A stretch of DNA of 64,000 nucleotides, taken from assembly GCA_903837495.1 (NCBI GenBank), contig CAILUT010000047.1:62001-126000 (forward strand), in the 5' to 3' direction. This DNA is from an uncultured Flavobacteriales bacterium (GTDB taxonomy: Bacteria; Bacteroidota; Bacteroidia; CAIKAF01). The notes under the pieces are model-generated. The model saw only the letters and a program-made list of their open reading frames with translations, had not been told where the DNA came from and searched no databases. Of the stretch, positions 45,902 to 56,275 are shown one piece after another; within the stretch, counting starts at the first letter, position 1; each line of letters starts with the position of its first letter. A program made the position numbers and the translations under genes.

Positions 45902-46285
45902 ATGCCAACAATCCAACAGCTTGTGCGGAAAGGACGCACCCAAGTAGTGAAGAAAAGTAAGTCCATCGCATTGGATTCGTGCCCGCAGCGCCGTGGCGTT
46001 TGCGTGCGTGTGTACACCACCACTCCCAAAAAACCGAACTCGGCCCTACGGAAAGTAGCGCGGGTACGGTTGACCAATCAACGAGAGGTAAACGCCTACA
46101 TCCCTGGAGAAGGCCACAATTTGCAGGAACACAGCATTGTGTTGGTGCGCGGTGGCAGAGTAAAGGATTTGCCTGGAGTTCGCTACCACATCGTGCGTGG
46201 AGCCCTTGATACGGCCGGTGTAGAAGGACGAAACCAACGCCGCAGTAAATACGGCACCAAGCGTCCTAAAGTCAAAAAAAGCTAA
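45902..46285 (+). CDS. rpsL: 30S ribosomal protein S12
   Basis: 127 residues, first gene of the str cluster. The decoding-centre loop [19 protein letters not shown] and [12 protein letters not shown] keep the lysines whose exchange gives streptomycin resistance, so no such mutation is seen. Leader of about 40 bases from the shared-type promoter. Confidence 0.98.
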   Translation: MPTIQQLVRKGRTQVVKKSKSIALDSCPQRRGVCVRVYTTTPKKPNSALRKVARVRLTNQREVNAYIPGEGHNLQEHSIVLVRGGRVKDLPGVRYHIVRGALDTAGVEGRNQRRSKYGTKRPKVKKS

Positions 46286-46314
46286 TAAACCTTGCTGAAT
46301 AGACCTTTTCAATA

Positions 46315-46788
46315 ATGAGAAAATCTAAACCAAAAAAGCGGATTATCCTACCGGACCCTAAGTTCAAGGATACCTTGGTAACCAAGTTTGTAAACAACTT
46401 GATGCTGAGTGGCAAAAAACAAACTTCGTACGAAATTTTCTACGAGTCTATTGAAATTATCAGCAAACGCATGGCCGACGAGCCTTCTCCGCTGGATATA
46501 TTTAAAAAAGCCTTGGAAAATGTAACTCCGGCAGTTGAAGTCCGCTCGCGTCGAGTAGGTGGAGCCACCTTTCAAATTCCACAAGAGATTCGGCCTTCCC
46601 GCCGTTTGTCCTTGGGCATGAAATGGATGATATTGGCCGCCCGCAAACGCAACGATAAATCGATGGCTCAGAAATTGGCCAACGAAGTGATGGCTGCCTT
46701 TAACAACGAAGGCGGAGCCTATAAAAAGAAAGAAGATACCCACCGGATGGCTGAAGCCAATAAGGCATTCTCTCACTTCCGTTTTTAA
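46315..46788 (+). CDS. rpsG: 30S ribosomal protein S7
   Basis: 157 residues, assembly initiator of the 30S head that contacts 16S rRNA and the E site. Recognised by [32 protein letters not shown] and the [11 protein letters not shown] segment. It follows rpsL by 29 bases in the usual str order. Confidence 0.98.
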   Translation: MRKSKPKKRIILPDPKFKDTLVTKFVNNLMLSGKKQTSYEIFYESIEIISKRMADEPSPLDIFKKALENVTPAVEVRSRRVGGATFQIPQEIRPSRRLSLGMKWMILAARKRNDKSMAQKLANEVMAAFNNEGGAYKKKEDTHRMAEANKAFSHFRF

Positions 46789-46816
46789 TTAAGAACCATT
46801 TTCGCACCGAACAATT

Positions 46817-48946
46817 ATGGCACGTGATTTAAGATTCACCCGCAACATTGGTATTTCTGCGCACATTGATGCCGGTAAAACCACCACTTCTGAGCGCATT
46901 CTATACTATACAGGAAAGACGCACAAGATTGGTGAGGTTCACGACGGTGCTGCAACCATGGATTGGATGATCCAGGAGCAGGAGCGCGGTATAACCATTA
47001 CTTCGGCTGCAACCACATGTTTTTGGAATTTTCCTACCCAACAAGGTCAGGCCATTTCTGGAGAAACCAAACAATATCAAATCAACATCATTGATACGCC
47101 CGGGCACGTTGACTTCACCGTTGAAGTAGAACGTTCGTTGCGGGTTCTTGATGGTGCAGTGGCTTTGTTTTGTGCCGTTGGTGGGGTAGAACCTCAGTCT
47201 GAAACCGTTTGGCGTCAGATGAATAAATACGAAGTTCCCCGCATCGGTTTTGTGAATAAAATGGACCGTGCAGGTGCCGATTTCTTTTCGGTGGTGGAGC
47301 AGATTAAATCCCGCTTGGGTGCCAAACCTGTTCCTCTTCAAGTTCCTATTGGAGCAGAAGATTCTTTCACTGGAGTGGTTGATTTAATCACGCAGCAAGG
47401 CATTATTTGGGACGATGCTTCTGAGGGAGCTAAATATGCCATTGTAGATATTCCAGCCGATTTGGCTGCTGATGTTGCATATTGGAGGAATTACCTGTTG
47501 GAAACGGTGGCCGATTACGACGATCGGTTGATGGAGAAATTCTTTGAAGACCCATCTACCATTACCGAAGAAGAAATTCACACGGCCATACGCCGGGCTA
47601 CTTTGGCCATAGATATTGTACCCATTATGTGCGGTTCCGCCTTTAAAAACAAAGGCGTACAAACCATGTTGGATGGCGTAATCCGATATTTGCCTTCTCC
47701 GATGGATATTGAGGCCGTTGTCGGCATCAATCCCGATACCGAGGAAGAAGAATCGCGCAGGCCTGATGCCTCAGAGCCAATGGCTGCATTGGCCTTTAAA
47801 ATTGCCACAGATCCCTTTGTAGGTCGTCTTTGCTTTTTCCGAATGTACAGCGGTCGATTGGATGCAGGTAGCTACGTGATGAACGTTCGTACCGGCAACA
47901 AAGAGCGCATTTCTCGGATTTTTCAAATGCACTCAAACAAGCAAAATCCCATCGATTTTATTGAGGCAGGAGACATTGGGGCCGGGGTTGGCTTTAAAGA
48001 CATTCGCACCGGCGATACGCTTTGCGACGAGAAAAAGCCTATTACCCTTGAGGCCATGAGCTTTCCCGATCCGGTTATTGGCGTGGCCATTGAGCCCAAA
48101 ACACAAGCCGATGTGGACCGTTTGGGCATTGCCTTATTTAAATTAGCGGAAGAAGATCCTACCTTCAAGGTGCATACCGACGTGGACAGCAACCAAACCA
48201 TTATTGAAGGAATGGGTGAGTTGCACTTAGAGATTATTTTAGACCGGCTTAAGCGGGAATTTAAAGTAGAGTGCAACCAAGGAGCTCCCCAGGTAGCCTA
48301 CAAAGAAGCCATCACCGGAAAAGTAAACCACCGCGAAGTGTATAAAAAACAAACGGGCGGTCGCGGTAAATTTGCCGACATACAATTTTCCTTGGAACCG
48401 CGTCCAGATGGGCAGCCGGGTTTGGAATTTGTGGACGAAGTTAAAGGTGGAAATATTCCACGTGAATACATCCCTTCCGTTCAAAAAGGCTTTGAATCTT
48501 CCATGCAAAACGGAGTACTTGCCGGTTTCCCTGTAACCTCATTGCGGGTTACTTTGTTGGACGGCTCTTACCACGCTGTTGACTCCGATTCGCTGTCGTT
48601 TGAATTGTGCGCTAAAATTGCGTATCGTGAGGCGATGCCGAATGCAAAGCCTATTTTGCTTGAACCCATCATGAAAGTAGAGGTGGTAACCCCTGAAGAA
48701 AACATGGGCGATGTGGTGGGCGACTTGAACCGCCGCCGCGGGCAAATCGATGGCATGGATAGCCGAGGCATTGCGAAAGTGATTAAAGCCAAGGTTCCAT
48801 TAAGCGAAATGTTCGGGTATGTAACCTCATTGCGTACGATCTCTTCTGGCAGAGCTAGCTCAACGATGGAATTTAGCCATTACGATCCAGCCCCTCGGAA
48901 CATTCAGGACGATGTGGTAACCAAAGTGAAGGGGAAAAAGAATTAA
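46817..48946 (+). CDS. fusA: elongation factor G
   Basis: 709 residues, the translocase GTPase. G1 [11 protein letters not shown]3 [22 protein letters not shown]4 NKMDRAGAD, and domain IV tip region with [23 protein letters not shown]-Tu does not follow, in contrast to proteobacteria; the cluster goes straight on to rpsJ after a 104-base gap with its own promoter. Confidence 0.98.
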   Translation: MARDLRFTRNIGISAHIDAGKTTTSERILYYTGKTHKIGEVHDGAATMDWMIQEQERGITITSAATTCFWNFPTQQGQAISGETKQYQINIIDTPGHVDFTVEVERSLRVLDGAVALFCAVGGVEPQSETVWRQMNKYEVPRIGFVNKMDRAGADFFSVVEQIKSRLGAKPVPLQVPIGAEDSFTGVVDLITQQGIIWDDASEGAKYAIVDIPADLAADVAYWRNYLLETVADYDDRLMEKFFEDPSTITEEEIHTAIRRATLAIDIVPIMCGSAFKNKGVQTMLDGVIRYLPSPMDIEAVVGINPDTEEEESRRPDASEPMAALAFKIATDPFVGRLCFFRMYSGRLDAGSYVMNVRTGNKERISRIFQMHSNKQNPIDFIEAGDIGAGVGFKDIRTGDTLCDEKKPITLEAMSFPDPVIGVAIEPKTQADVDRLGIALFKLAEEDPTFKVHTDVDSNQTIIEGMGELHLEIILDRLKREFKVECNQGAPQVAYKEAITGKVNHREVYKKQTGGRGKFADIQFSLEPRPDGQPGLEFVDEVKGGNIPREYIPSVQKGFESSMQNGVLAGFPVTSLRVTLLDGSYHAVDSDSLSFELCAKIAYREAMPNAKPILLEPIMKVEVVTPEENMGDVVGDLNRRRGQIDGMDSRGIAKVIKAKVPLSEMFGYVTSLRTISSGRASSTMEFSHYDPAPRNIQDDVVTKVKGKKN

Positions 48947-48978
48947 TGCATTAATCCCATTTATTTAAGGGCCAACTA

Positions 48979-49009
48979 TTGGAATTATAAACAAAATTTT
49001 GCACCTTTG
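48979..49009 (+). promoter_or_regulatory. promoter of the S10 operon (rpsJ)
   Basis: TTGG (48979-48982), 19 bases, CACCTTTG (49002-49009), then CAATCCC and the CCC-AAAAACT-GGG mini-hairpin. Second of three near-identical ribosomal promoters in the window. Confidence 0.82.
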
Positions 49010-49050
49010 CAATCCCAAAAACTGGGTGAAGAATAACAAGGAATAGAGTT

Positions 49051-49356
49051 ATGAGTCAAAAAATTCGCATCAAGCTTAAATCGTACGACTACAACTTGGT
49101 TGATAAGTCGGCCGAAAAAATCGTGAAGACGGTTAAGAGTACCGGTGCAGTGGTGAATGGTCCTATTCCGTTGCCTACCCACAAGCGTATTTATACGGTT
49201 CTTCGCTCGCCTCACGTCAACAAGAAGAGCCGTGAGCAGTTTCAGTTGTGTTCATACAAGCGATTGATGGACATTTACAGTACCTCTTCAAAAACCATTG
49301 ATGCCTTGATGAAGCTGGAATTGCCCAGTGGAGTAGAGGTAGAGATCAAAGTATAG
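49051..49356 (+). CDS. rpsJ: 30S ribosomal protein S10
   Basis: 101 residues; [25 protein letters not shown] and [28 protein letters not shown] are diagnostic. First gene of the S10 transcription unit. In E. coli S10 also takes part in NusB-S10 antitermination; nothing in the sequence here shows that. Confidence 0.98.
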   Translation: MSQKIRIKLKSYDYNLVDKSAEKIVKTVKSTGAVVNGPIPLPTHKRIYTVLRSPHVNKKSREQFQLCSYKRLMDIYSTSSKTIDALMKLELPSGVEVEIKV

Positions 49357-49374
49357 TTTCAAATTAAACGATGA

Positions 49375-49407
49375 GCTGCAAGAACGGATTCGGCGTTCCG
49401 CTGCAGC
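49375..49407 (+). promoter_or_regulatory. hairpin between rpsJ and rplC
   Basis: GCTGCA (49375-49380) pairs with TGCAGC (49402-49407), and GAACG (49382-49386) with CGTTC (49394-49398) around a seven-base loop. It is the only sizeable structure inside the S10 operon and has no T-run, so it is not a terminator. It may bind a ribosomal protein or process the mRNA. Confidence 0.4.
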
Positions 49408-49425
49408 GCTTAAATCAAGAATCAT

Positions 49426-50043
49426 ATGTCCGGAATCATTGGAAAAAAAATTGGGATGACCAGCATCTTCGACGCGAATGGCAAAGCCATTCCCTGTACG
49501 GTGATCGAAGCGGGTCCTTGTGTTGTTAGCCAAGTTAAAACTGTTGAACGCGACGGTTATTCTGCCGTTCAGTTGGCTTATGGCGAACGCAAAGTAAAAA
49601 ACATGAACAAGGCCCAACAAGGTCACTTAAAAAAAGTTGGCAAGGAATCGGCTTCCGTTTTTCGGGAGTTTCGGTATTTTGTGAATGAAGTGAGTTTGGG
49701 TGAGCAGATTGATGTGAATTTGTTCGAAATTGGAGATTTCGTTGATGTGGTAGCCAACTCGAAAGGGAAAGGCTTTCAAGGCGTAGTGAAGCGGCACGGA
49801 TTTAGTGGGGTTGGTGGTCGTACGCACGGTCAACACAACCGGCAACGCCACCCAGGTTCATTGGGTGCATCTTCTTTTCCTAGCCGTGTATTTAAAGGCA
49901 TGCGTATGGCTGGGCAAACGGGCAACGCTCGTGTGAAAGCTCTTAACCTACGCATTCTTCAAGTTATCCCTGAAAAGAATTTATTGGTTGTTAGCGGTTG
50001 CTGCCCAGGCAGCAAAGGTTCTATTGTAACCATTGAAAAATAA
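49426..50043 (+). CDS. rplC: 50S ribosomal protein L3
   Basis: 205 residues. Starts [16 protein letters not shown]; the peptidyl-transferase-reaching loop has [19 protein letters not shown]. Full length for the bacterial family. 69 bases behind rpsJ, then a short gap to rplD. Confidence 0.98.
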   Translation: MSGIIGKKIGMTSIFDANGKAIPCTVIEAGPCVVSQVKTVERDGYSAVQLAYGERKVKNMNKAQQGHLKKVGKESASVFREFRYFVNEVSLGEQIDVNLFEIGDFVDVVANSKGKGFQGVVKRHGFSGVGGRTHGQHNRQRHPGSLGASSFPSRVFKGMRMAGQTGNARVKALNLRILQVIPEKNLLVVSGCCPGSKGSIVTIEK

Positions 50044-50051
50044 TCTACGAA

Positions 50052-50681
50052 ATGGAAATCTCAGTTTTTTCACTAGACGGTAAAGACACCGGTCGCAAGG
50101 TTAACCTAGACGATGCGGTATTTGGTTGCGAACCCAATGACCATGCTATTTATTTAGATGTGAAGCAGTTTATGGCAAACTCTAGACAGGGTACCCATAA
50201 AACAAAGCAACGCAATGAAGTGCATGGCAGTACCCGCAAATTGCACAAACAAAAAGGTACAGGTGGCTCTCGGAAGGGAAGCATTAAAAACCCATTGTAC
50301 CGCGGGGGTGGTCGAATTTTTGGCCCTGAACCGCGCGATTATTCGTTTAAGTTGAACAAAAAACTTAAACGTTTGGCTCGCCGTTCTGCTCTTGCTTACA
50401 AAACGCAAAACAATGCCTTTACTGTGGTGGAAGGCATGAATTTCGAAATGCCCAAAACCAAAGAGTTCCTAACGTTCTTGTCTTCCTTCTCAGCCAAGGA
50501 CAAAAAGATTCTGTTGGTGGTTCAGGAAACGCACAGCAATGCATTTTTGAGCGCTAGGAATCTTCCCGGAGCGAATGTAATTAGTGCTGCGGAGTTGAAC
50601 ACGTACGAAATTATGGATGCGGAACGTGTTTTTGTTGAAGAACAAAGCATTCCCGTTTTAGAAAAACTATTAAGCGCCTAA
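50052..50681 (+). CDS. rplD: 50S ribosomal protein L4
   Basis: 209 residues. The conserved exit-tunnel loop is at about residues 50-100, with GTRKLHKQKGTGGSRKGS and GGGRIFGPEPRDY. In E. coli L4 represses the S10 operon; whether the L3-side hairpin here plays a part is unknown. Confidence 0.97.
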   Translation: MEISVFSLDGKDTGRKVNLDDAVFGCEPNDHAIYLDVKQFMANSRQGTHKTKQRNEVHGSTRKLHKQKGTGGSRKGSIKNPLYRGGGRIFGPEPRDYSFKLNKKLKRLARRSALAYKTQNNAFTVVEGMNFEMPKTKEFLTFLSSFSAKDKKILLVVQETHSNAFLSARNLPGANVISAAELNTYEIMDAERVFVEEQSIPVLEKLLSA

Positions 50682-50683
50682 TC

Positions 50684-50974
50684 ATGAGCATCATCATTAA
50701 ACCCTTGGTTACTGAAAAGATAACCACCGCCGGCGAGAAATTCAATCGGTATGGCTTTTTAGTGGATCCAAAAGCCGATAAAGCATTGATTCGCACTGCC
50801 ATTCAATCTTTGTATGGCGTCGAGGTTACCAAAGTGCACACCATGAATTACATTGGTAAAAAGGTTACGCGCTACACCAAAAAGAATGTGTTGAAAGGCC
50901 GGAAGAACGCCTTCAAAAAAGCTGTTGTTACATTGAAAGAAGGTCAGAACATCGATCTTTTTGCAAATATCTAA
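50684..50974 (+). CDS. rplW: 50S ribosomal protein L23
   Basis: 96 residues with MSIIIKPLVTEKIT, VEVTKVHTMNYIGKKVTRYT. It sits at the tunnel exit and binds trigger factor/SRP. Two bases after rplD. Confidence 0.97.
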   Translation: MSIIIKPLVTEKITTAGEKFNRYGFLVDPKADKALIRTAIQSLYGVEVTKVHTMNYIGKKVTRYTKKNVLKGRKNAFKKAVVTLKEGQNIDLFANI

Positions 50975-50977
50975 GTT

Positions 50978-51799
50978 ATGGGCCTAAGAAAATTCAATCC
51001 AATTACCCCTGGCACTCGGTTTAAAGTGATTAGCGATTTCGCTACCATCACTACCGATACTCCAGAGAAATCGTTGACCAAACCCAACCACCGGTCTGGA
51101 GGTAGAAATGGTAGCGGTAAGATGACCATTCGCCAAGTAGGGGGGGGACACAAACGCAAATACCGCGTTATTGATTTTAAACGAAACAAACCGGGTGTTC
51201 CGGGTGTGGTTAAAACCATTGAGTACGATCCAAACCGTACGGCACGCATCGCTTTGGTGGTATATGCCGACGGAGAAAAGCGCTACATCATTGCACCGCA
51301 CGGATTGGAGGTTGGAACGACCTTGCATTCAGGACCGGGTTCGAATCCTGAGATTGGGAATGCACTTCCCTTGTCTGAGATTCCCTTGGGTACAACCATT
51401 CACAACATTGAAATGCAGCCCGGTCGCGGCGCTGCTCTATGCCGCAGCGCTGGAGCAAGTGCTCAGCTGTCTGCTCGCGATGGGAAGTATGCGGTATTAA
51501 AAATGCCAAGCGGAGAGCAACGCATGATATTGGTTGCCTGTCAAGCCGTTATTGGAACGGTATCCAATCCAGACCACAGCCTTAATGTGCATGGAAAGGC
51601 AGGACGCAAGCGTTGGTTGGGTCGCCGTCCTCGCGTTCGAGGTGTGGCCATGAACCCCGTCGATCACCCAATGGGTGGTGGTGAAGGTCGTGCCAGTGGA
51701 GGCCACCCAAGAAGCCGCAACGGTATGATTGCTAAAGGGTTTAAAACCAGAAGCAAGAAAAAACATTCTTCTAAATACATTCTTGAAAAACGTAAGTAA
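50978..51799 (+). CDS. rplB: 50S ribosomal protein L2
   Basis: 273 residues. The N-terminal [12 protein letters not shown], the central [17 protein letters not shown] and the C-terminal [23 protein letters not shown] loop with the essential histidine are present. It contacts the peptidyl transferase region. Confidence 0.98.
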   Translation: MGLRKFNPITPGTRFKVISDFATITTDTPEKSLTKPNHRSGGRNGSGKMTIRQVGGGHKRKYRVIDFKRNKPGVPGVVKTIEYDPNRTARIALVVYADGEKRYIIAPHGLEVGTTLHSGPGSNPEIGNALPLSEIPLGTTIHNIEMQPGRGAALCRSAGASAQLSARDGKYAVLKMPSGEQRMILVACQAVIGTVSNPDHSLNVHGKAGRKRWLGRRPRVRGVAMNPVDHPMGGGEGRASGGHPRSRNGMIAKGFKTRSKKKHSSKYILEKRK

Positions 51800-51804
51800 T
51801 TCAC

Positions 51805-52086
51805 ATGGCACGTTCACTTAAAAAAGGTCCTTTTGTTGATTTCAAGCTCGAAAAACGGGCTGTGGATATGAACAATGCGGGCAAAAAATCTGTCATTAAA
51901 ACCTGGTCTAGGCGGTCAATGATTATTCCAGATTTTGTTGGGCATACCATCGCGGTGCACAACGGAAATAAACACATTCCTGTTTTTGTAACAGAAAACA
52001 TGGTTGGTCATAAGTTGGGTGAATTTAGCCCAACCCGGACTTGGAGAGGCCATTCGGGTCAACGAAAAGACAAGGGTAAGAAATAA
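51805..52086 (+). CDS. rpsS: 30S ribosomal protein S19
   Basis: 93 residues with [34 protein letters not shown] and [14 protein letters not shown]. Standard S10-operon place after rplB. Confidence 0.98.
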   Translation: MARSLKKGPFVDFKLEKRAVDMNNAGKKSVIKTWSRRSMIIPDFVGHTIAVHNGNKHIPVFVTENMVGHKLGEFSPTRTWRGHSGQRKDKGKK

Positions 52087-52106
52087 TACGATAGAGAAAT
52101 TGCCTT

Positions 52107-52532
52107 ATGGGAAATCGCAAAAAATTGGCCTCAGAAGCCAGAAAGGAAGCCAACAAAACACGCTATTTTGCACGTTTGATGGATTATCCTACTTCGCCTC
52201 GCAAAATGCGCTTGGTCGCAGATTTGATACGGGGTATGGATGCAAATAAAGCCTTAGATGTGCTTCAATTTACCTCAAAGGCAGCCGCCTTACCAATGTC
52301 AAAACTATTGAAATCTGCTATTTCTAATTTTGAACAGAAAAGCGGTTTGCGGGCCGAAGAGTCCGGCTTGGTTGTGAGCGAGGTTTTTGTGGATCAGTCT
52401 AAAACCCTGAAGCGGGTGCAACCTGCTCCCCAGGGAAGAGCCCACAAAATACGGAAGCGGAGCAACCACGTAACTTTGGCTGTGGCACCAAATCAAAACA
52501 CAGAATCTTCTTCAATTTCAGTTAACGCATAA
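52107..52532 (+). CDS. rplV: 50S ribosomal protein L22
   Basis: 141 residues, somewhat longer than the ~110 of E. coli through a polar N-terminus and a serine/asparagine tail. The tunnel beta-hairpin with [24 protein letters not shown] is present. Confidence 0.96.
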   Translation: MGNRKKLASEARKEANKTRYFARLMDYPTSPRKMRLVADLIRGMDANKALDVLQFTSKAAALPMSKLLKSAISNFEQKSGLRAEESGLVVSEVFVDQSKTLKRVQPAPQGRAHKIRKRSNHVTLAVAPNQNTESSSISVNA

Positions 52533-52537
52533 CGAAC

Positions 52538-53257
52538 ATGGGACAAAAGACCAATCCAATCGGCAACAGGTTAGGGTACATCCGCGGATGGGAATCCAAC
52601 TGGTATGGCGGTAAAAATTACACGGATAAATTGGTAGAAGACCATAAAATTCGGAATTACATCCGAGCTCGTCTTTCCAGTGCCGGTATTTCTAAAATTG
52701 TTATTGAGCGTACCTTGAAAATGGTAACCGTAACCATCCATACTGCTCGCCCTGGAATCATTATTGGAAAGCAAGGTCAAGAAGTAGAGCGGTTGAAAGA
52801 AGAGTTGAAAAAGCTGACCAAAAAAGAGGTAGGTGTTAACATTGCCGAAATCAAGCGTCCAGAATTGGATGCTCGGTTGGTGGCCGATAACATTGCCAAG
52901 CAGTTGGAAGGCCGAGTAAATTACCGCCGGGCCTTAAAAATGGCCATTGCTTCAACCATGAGCATGCAAGCCGAAGGCATTAAAATTGCCGTGGCTGGAC
53001 GGTTGGGTGGAGTTGAAATTGCCCGGGGAGATTCCTACAAAAAAGGGCGTATTCCATTGCACACCTTCCGAGCTGACATTGATTATGCCAATTCAGAAGC
53101 CCATACCACCTATGGTCGCATCGGAGTTAAGGTATGGATTATGTTGGGCGAAGTTTACGGCCGCCGAGATTTATCTCCCAATATTGGGGTTCAAAAACAA
53201 GGTCCGAAATCTCCTACCGGTGTTTCGGCTCCACGCTCTAAGCGGAAACGCATTTAA
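52538..53257 (+). CDS. rpsC: 30S ribosomal protein S3
   Basis: 239 residues. [22 protein letters not shown] domain with [20 protein letters not shown], and [15 protein letters not shown]. Part of the mRNA entry site. Five bases after rplV. Confidence 0.98.
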   Translation: MGQKTNPIGNRLGYIRGWESNWYGGKNYTDKLVEDHKIRNYIRARLSSAGISKIVIERTLKMVTVTIHTARPGIIIGKQGQEVERLKEELKKLTKKEVGVNIAEIKRPELDARLVADNIAKQLEGRVNYRRALKMAIASTMSMQAEGIKIAVAGRLGGVEIARGDSYKKGRIPLHTFRADIDYANSEAHTTYGRIGVKVWIMLGEVYGRRDLSPNIGVQKQGPKSPTGVSAPRSKRKRI

Positions 53258-53282
53258 GTGATACAGAATAGAGAATTAAGTT

Positions 53283-53702
53283 ATGTTACAACCTAAACGT
53301 ACCAAATACAGGAAGGTCCAGAAGGGCAGAATGAAGGGAATCGCTCAGCGTGGCCATACTATTGCCTTCGGTTCCTTCGGACTTAAATCGCTCGACACGG
53401 TGTGGATGACCTCGCGTCAGATTGAGGCCGCCCGCGTTGCCCTTAACCGCTACATGAAACGGGAAGGTCAAGTGTGGATCCGGATTTTTCCCGATAAACC
53501 CATCACCAAAAAGCCCGCAGAAGTACGTATGGGTAAAGGTAAGGGCAACCCAGAATATTGGGCTGCCGTAGTTAAGCCTGGACATATCTTGTTTGAAGTG
53601 GACGGAGTACCCCTGGAAGTGGCTCAAGAAGCCCTTAGATTGGCCGCCCAAAAACTGCCGGTTAAAACCAAATTTATTACCCGTAACGATTACGAGGCCT
53701 AA
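53283..53702 (+). CDS. rplP: 50S ribosomal protein L16
   Basis: 139 residues with [28 protein letters not shown] and [19 protein letters not shown]. Near the A-site tRNA elbow. Confidence 0.97.
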   Translation: MLQPKRTKYRKVQKGRMKGIAQRGHTIAFGSFGLKSLDTVWMTSRQIEAARVALNRYMKREGQVWIRIFPDKPITKKPAEVRMGKGKGNPEYWAAVVKPGHILFEVDGVPLEVAQEALRLAAQKLPVKTKFITRNDYEA

Positions 53703-53711
53703 TCATTGATC

Positions 53712-53903
53712 ATGAAAAATATAGACATCCGTGCGCTTTCTGATGTTGAGCTGAACGACAAGGTTCGCCTTGAAAAAACTCAATTGCTGAAATTAAAAAT
53801 GAACCATGCTGTGGTTAATCTTGATAATCCAAAATCCATTGAGGTTCAACGGAAATTGGTTGCCAGGTTGCAAACAGAGCAAAGTCAACGCAACCCTATT
53901 TAA
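53712..53903 (+). CDS. rpmC: 50S ribosomal protein L29
   Basis: 63 residues (MKNIDIRALSDVELNDKV...). Start at the ATG 53712; an in-frame TTG two codons earlier is less likely. Small helical protein at the tunnel exit. It is the last gene before the strong terminator, so the S10 transcript ends here. Confidence 0.94.
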   Translation: MKNIDIRALSDVELNDKVRLEKTQLLKLKMNHAVVNLDNPKSIEVQRKLVARLQTEQSQRNPI

Positions 53904-53924
53904 TGATTTGAAGGTTTTAAATGC

Positions 53925-53962
53925 AAAGTACCGCCCGCATTTTCTGCTGGCGGTACTTTTTT
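53925..53962 (+). terminator. intrinsic terminator between rpmC and rpsQ
   Basis: AAAGTACCGCC (53925-53935) pairs with GGCGGTACTTT (53949-53959), with an inner GCA/TGC pair, followed by a six-T run (53957-53962). It would end the S10 transcript 21 bases after rpmC. Confidence 0.93.
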
Positions 53963-53985
53963 GCAAATAAAACTTGATGACCAAC

Positions 53986-54016
53986 TTGGAATTTTAAAAA
54001 TAAAACTGCACCTTTG
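53986..54016 (+). promoter_or_regulatory. promoter of the spc operon (rpsQ)
   Basis: TTGG (53986-53989), 19 bases, CACCTTTG (54009-54016), then CAATCCC and CCCTAAATTGGG. Third of the near-identical ribosomal promoters, placed just after the terminator. Confidence 0.82.
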
Positions 54017-54063
54017 CAATCCCTAAATTGGGGGCTGAATAAAACAATAATCGACCGCCGGTT

Positions 54064-54321
54064 ATGACTGAACGGAATACAAGAAAAGAAAAAACAGGAG
54101 TTGTTGTTAGCAACAAAATGGAGAAGTCCATCATCGTTTCTGTTGAACGTCGGGTAAAACACCCGAAGTACGGAAAGTTTGTAAAACTAACTTCCAAATT
54201 TCATGCGCACGATGAGCGCAACGAGTGCAACATAGGCGACACCGTTTCTATAATGGAAACACGTCCATTGAGCAAGACTAAAAATTGGCGTTTGGTTCAA
54301 ATTGTTGAACGAGCTAAGTAA
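54064..54321 (+). CDS. rpsQ: 30S ribosomal protein S17
   Basis: 85 residues ([22 protein letters not shown]...), an OB-fold protein of the 30S platform. First gene of the separate second transcript. Confidence 0.97.
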   Translation: MTERNTRKEKTGVVVSNKMEKSIIVSVERRVKHPKYGKFVKLTSKFHAHDERNECNIGDTVSIMETRPLSKTKNWRLVQIVERAK

Positions 54322-54328
54322 TTGAAGT

Positions 54329-54697
54329 ATGATACAGCAGGAATCAAGATTGAGAGTTGCCGACAACAGTGGAGCCAAAGAGGTTCTATGCATCCGGGTT
54401 TTAGGTGGAACAAAACGGCGTTACGCCTCTATCGGTGATACGATAGTTGTTTCCATTAAAGATGCCCTGCCTTCTGGAAACATCAAGAAAGGGATCGTTT
54501 CGAAAGCGGTAGTTGTTCGCACCAAAAAGGAAGTGAAACGCATGGACGGTTCTTACATTCGTTTTGACGACAATGCTGTTGTGCTTCTAAATGCCCAGGG
54601 CGAAATGCGGGGTACGCGTATTTTTGGACCGGTAGCACGTGAACTGCGTGAAAAGCAGTTTATGAAAATTGTTTCATTAGCCCCTGAGGTGCTTTAA
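54329..54697 (+). CDS. rplN: 50S ribosomal protein L14
   Basis: 122 residues: [34 protein letters not shown] and [13 protein letters not shown]. Full length; also binding site of the silencing factor RsfS. Confidence 0.98.
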   Translation: MIQQESRLRVADNSGAKEVLCIRVLGGTKRRYASIGDTIVVSIKDALPSGNIKKGIVSKAVVVRTKKEVKRMDGSYIRFDDNAVVLLNAQGEMRGTRIFGPVARELREKQFMKIVSLAPEVL

Positions 54698-54707
54698 TTA
54701 TTGCCCT

Positions 54708-55028
54708 ATGCAAACCAAATTGAAATTAAAAACCGGAGACACTGTTGTGGTGATTTCTGGGAACCATAAAGGCGCTTCAGGTGCCATTAAATCCATTAAT
54801 AGGGAAACCCACCGTGTTATTGTTGAAGGTGTGAATATGGTTAAACGCCATACCAAACCCAGCCCCCAACAACCCGAAGGCAAAATCATTGAAAAAGAAG
54901 GCTCTCTTCACATTTCAAATGTGAAATTGAAGGTGGGCGATGTAGTTACTCGGGTGGGTCGTAAACTTAATGAGTCCGGCACCAAACTTGTCCGCTACGC
55001 TAAAAAAACCGCTGAAGAAATTAAGTAA
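54708..55028 (+). CDS. rplX: 50S ribosomal protein L24
   Basis: 106 residues with a KOW motif ([20 protein letters not shown]). It initiates 50S assembly. The stop codon shares a base with the rplE ATG (TAATG). Confidence 0.97.
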   Translation: MQTKLKLKTGDTVVVISGNHKGASGAIKSINRETHRVIVEGVNMVKRHTKPSPQQPEGKIIEKEGSLHISNVKLKVGDVVTRVGRKLNESGTKLVRYAKKTAEEIK

Positions 55029-55591
55029 TGAGTACTCCACGTCTTTTCACAAAGTATAAAGAGGAAATAGTACCTGCCCTATTTAAGGAGCAAGCCTATA
55101 AATCCATTATGCAGGTTCCTCGCCTCACAAAAATTGTTCTCAGTCAAGGACTGGGTGCAGCCGTTGGCGATAAACGTATGGTCGATATCGCTGTGCAGGA
55201 ACTTTCTCTGATTGCCGGTCAAAAAGCAATCTCTACCAAATCGAAAAAAGACATCTCCAATTTCAAATTGAGAAAAGGGATGCCAATTGGTACGAAAGTA
55301 ACCCTACGTGGTATTCGTATGTATGAATTCTTAGATCGGTTTGTAGCCATTTCCTTGCCTAGGGTTCGCGATTTTAAAGGCGTTCCTTCTACCGGCTTTG
55401 ATGGGCGCGGCAATCTTAATTTAGGAATTACTGAGCAATTGATTTTTCCTGAAATTGACATTGATAAAGTGTCTAAAATCAACGGAATGGACATCACTTT
55501 TGTGACTACCGCTCCTACCGATCGCGAAGGTTATGCTTTGTTGCTGGCCTTTGGTCTTCCTTTTGATAATATTAAACATTCCCAGAATTAA
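55028..55591 (+). CDS. rplE: 50S ribosomal protein L5
   Basis: 187 residues, binds 5S r[33 protein letters not shown] and [21 protein letters not shown]. Coupled to rplX. Confidence 0.98.
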   Translation: MSTPRLFTKYKEEIVPALFKEQAYKSIMQVPRLTKIVLSQGLGAAVGDKRMVDIAVQELSLIAGQKAISTKSKKDISNFKLRKGMPIGTKVTLRGIRMYEFLDRFVAISLPRVRDFKGVPSTGFDGRGNLNLGITEQLIFPEIDIDKVSKINGMDITFVTTAPTDREGYALLLAFGLPFDNIKHSQN

Positions 55592-55597
55592 GCTTCT

Positions 55598-55867
55598 ATG
55601 GCTAAGGAATCAATGAAAGCGCGTGAGCGCAAACGTGAAAAGATGACGGCAAAATTTGCCGCTAAGCGTCTAGTTTTGAAAGAGGCAGGAGACTATCAAG
55701 GTTTGGCTCTGTTGCCAAGAAACTCCTCGAAAGTGCGTCTGCACAACCGCTGTCAACTGACTGGACGTCCGCGCGGTTTTATGCGTCAATTTGGAATCTC
55801 GCGCGTGCTGTTCCGTAAAATGGCCAATGAAGGTAAAATTCCTGGTGTAACTAAAGCTAGCTGGTAA
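55598..55867 (+). CDS. rpsN: 30S ribosomal protein S14 (zinc-free form)
   Basis: 89 residues, the long form without the CxxC...CxxC zinc ribbon ([21 protein letters not shown] holds only one cysteine). The zinc-free type is normal for Bacteroidota ribosomes. Confidence 0.97.
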   Translation: MAKESMKARERKREKMTAKFAAKRLVLKEAGDYQGLALLPRNSSKVRLHNRCQLTGRPRGFMRQFGISRVLFRKMANEGKIPGVTKASW

Positions 55868-55871
55868 AAAC

Positions 55872-56264
55872 ATGGATCCTATTGCAGATTTTTTAACCCG
55901 GGTGCGCAACGGCATCAAAGCCCGCCACCGTGTTGTTGAGATTCCCGCTTCCAATGTGAAGAAGGGCATTACTGAGATTTTGTTTACTCAAGGGTACATT
56001 CTTTCGTATAAGTTTGAAGATGTAGCTCCTCAAGGTGTAATTAAAATTGCCCTTAAATACCACCCCATTACCAAGGCTTCTGCCATTAAGCATTTGTCTC
56101 GCGTTTCTCGCCCCGGTTTACGGCAATACGCCGCTACCGAAGAGCTGCCACGCGTTTTGAATGGCTTAGGTATTGCAATAGTTTCTACCTCAAAAGGGTT
56201 GATGACCGATAAAGATGCCCGTTCCCATAATTTGGGCGGAGAGGTTTTGTGTAAGATATACTAA
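55872..56264 (+). CDS. rpsH: 30S ribosomal protein S8
   Basis: 130 residues: MDPIADFLTRVRNGIKA, RVSRPGLRQYA and STSKGLMTDKDAR. In E. coli S8 is the translational repressor of the spc operon; the target stem around rplX-rplE was not searched for here. Confidence 0.98.
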   Translation: MDPIADFLTRVRNGIKARHRVVEIPASNVKKGITEILFTQGYILSYKFEDVAPQGVIKIALKYHPITKASAIKHLSRVSRPGLRQYAATEELPRVLNGLGIAIVSTSKGLMTDKDARSHNLGGEVLCKIY

Positions 56265-56275
56265 AGAATAGAATT

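Noticed and set aside
48947-49050. missing EF-Tu gene after fusA
   Set aside because: Not a deletion: the S10 promoter occupies this gap, and tuf is usually elsewhere in Bacteroidota.
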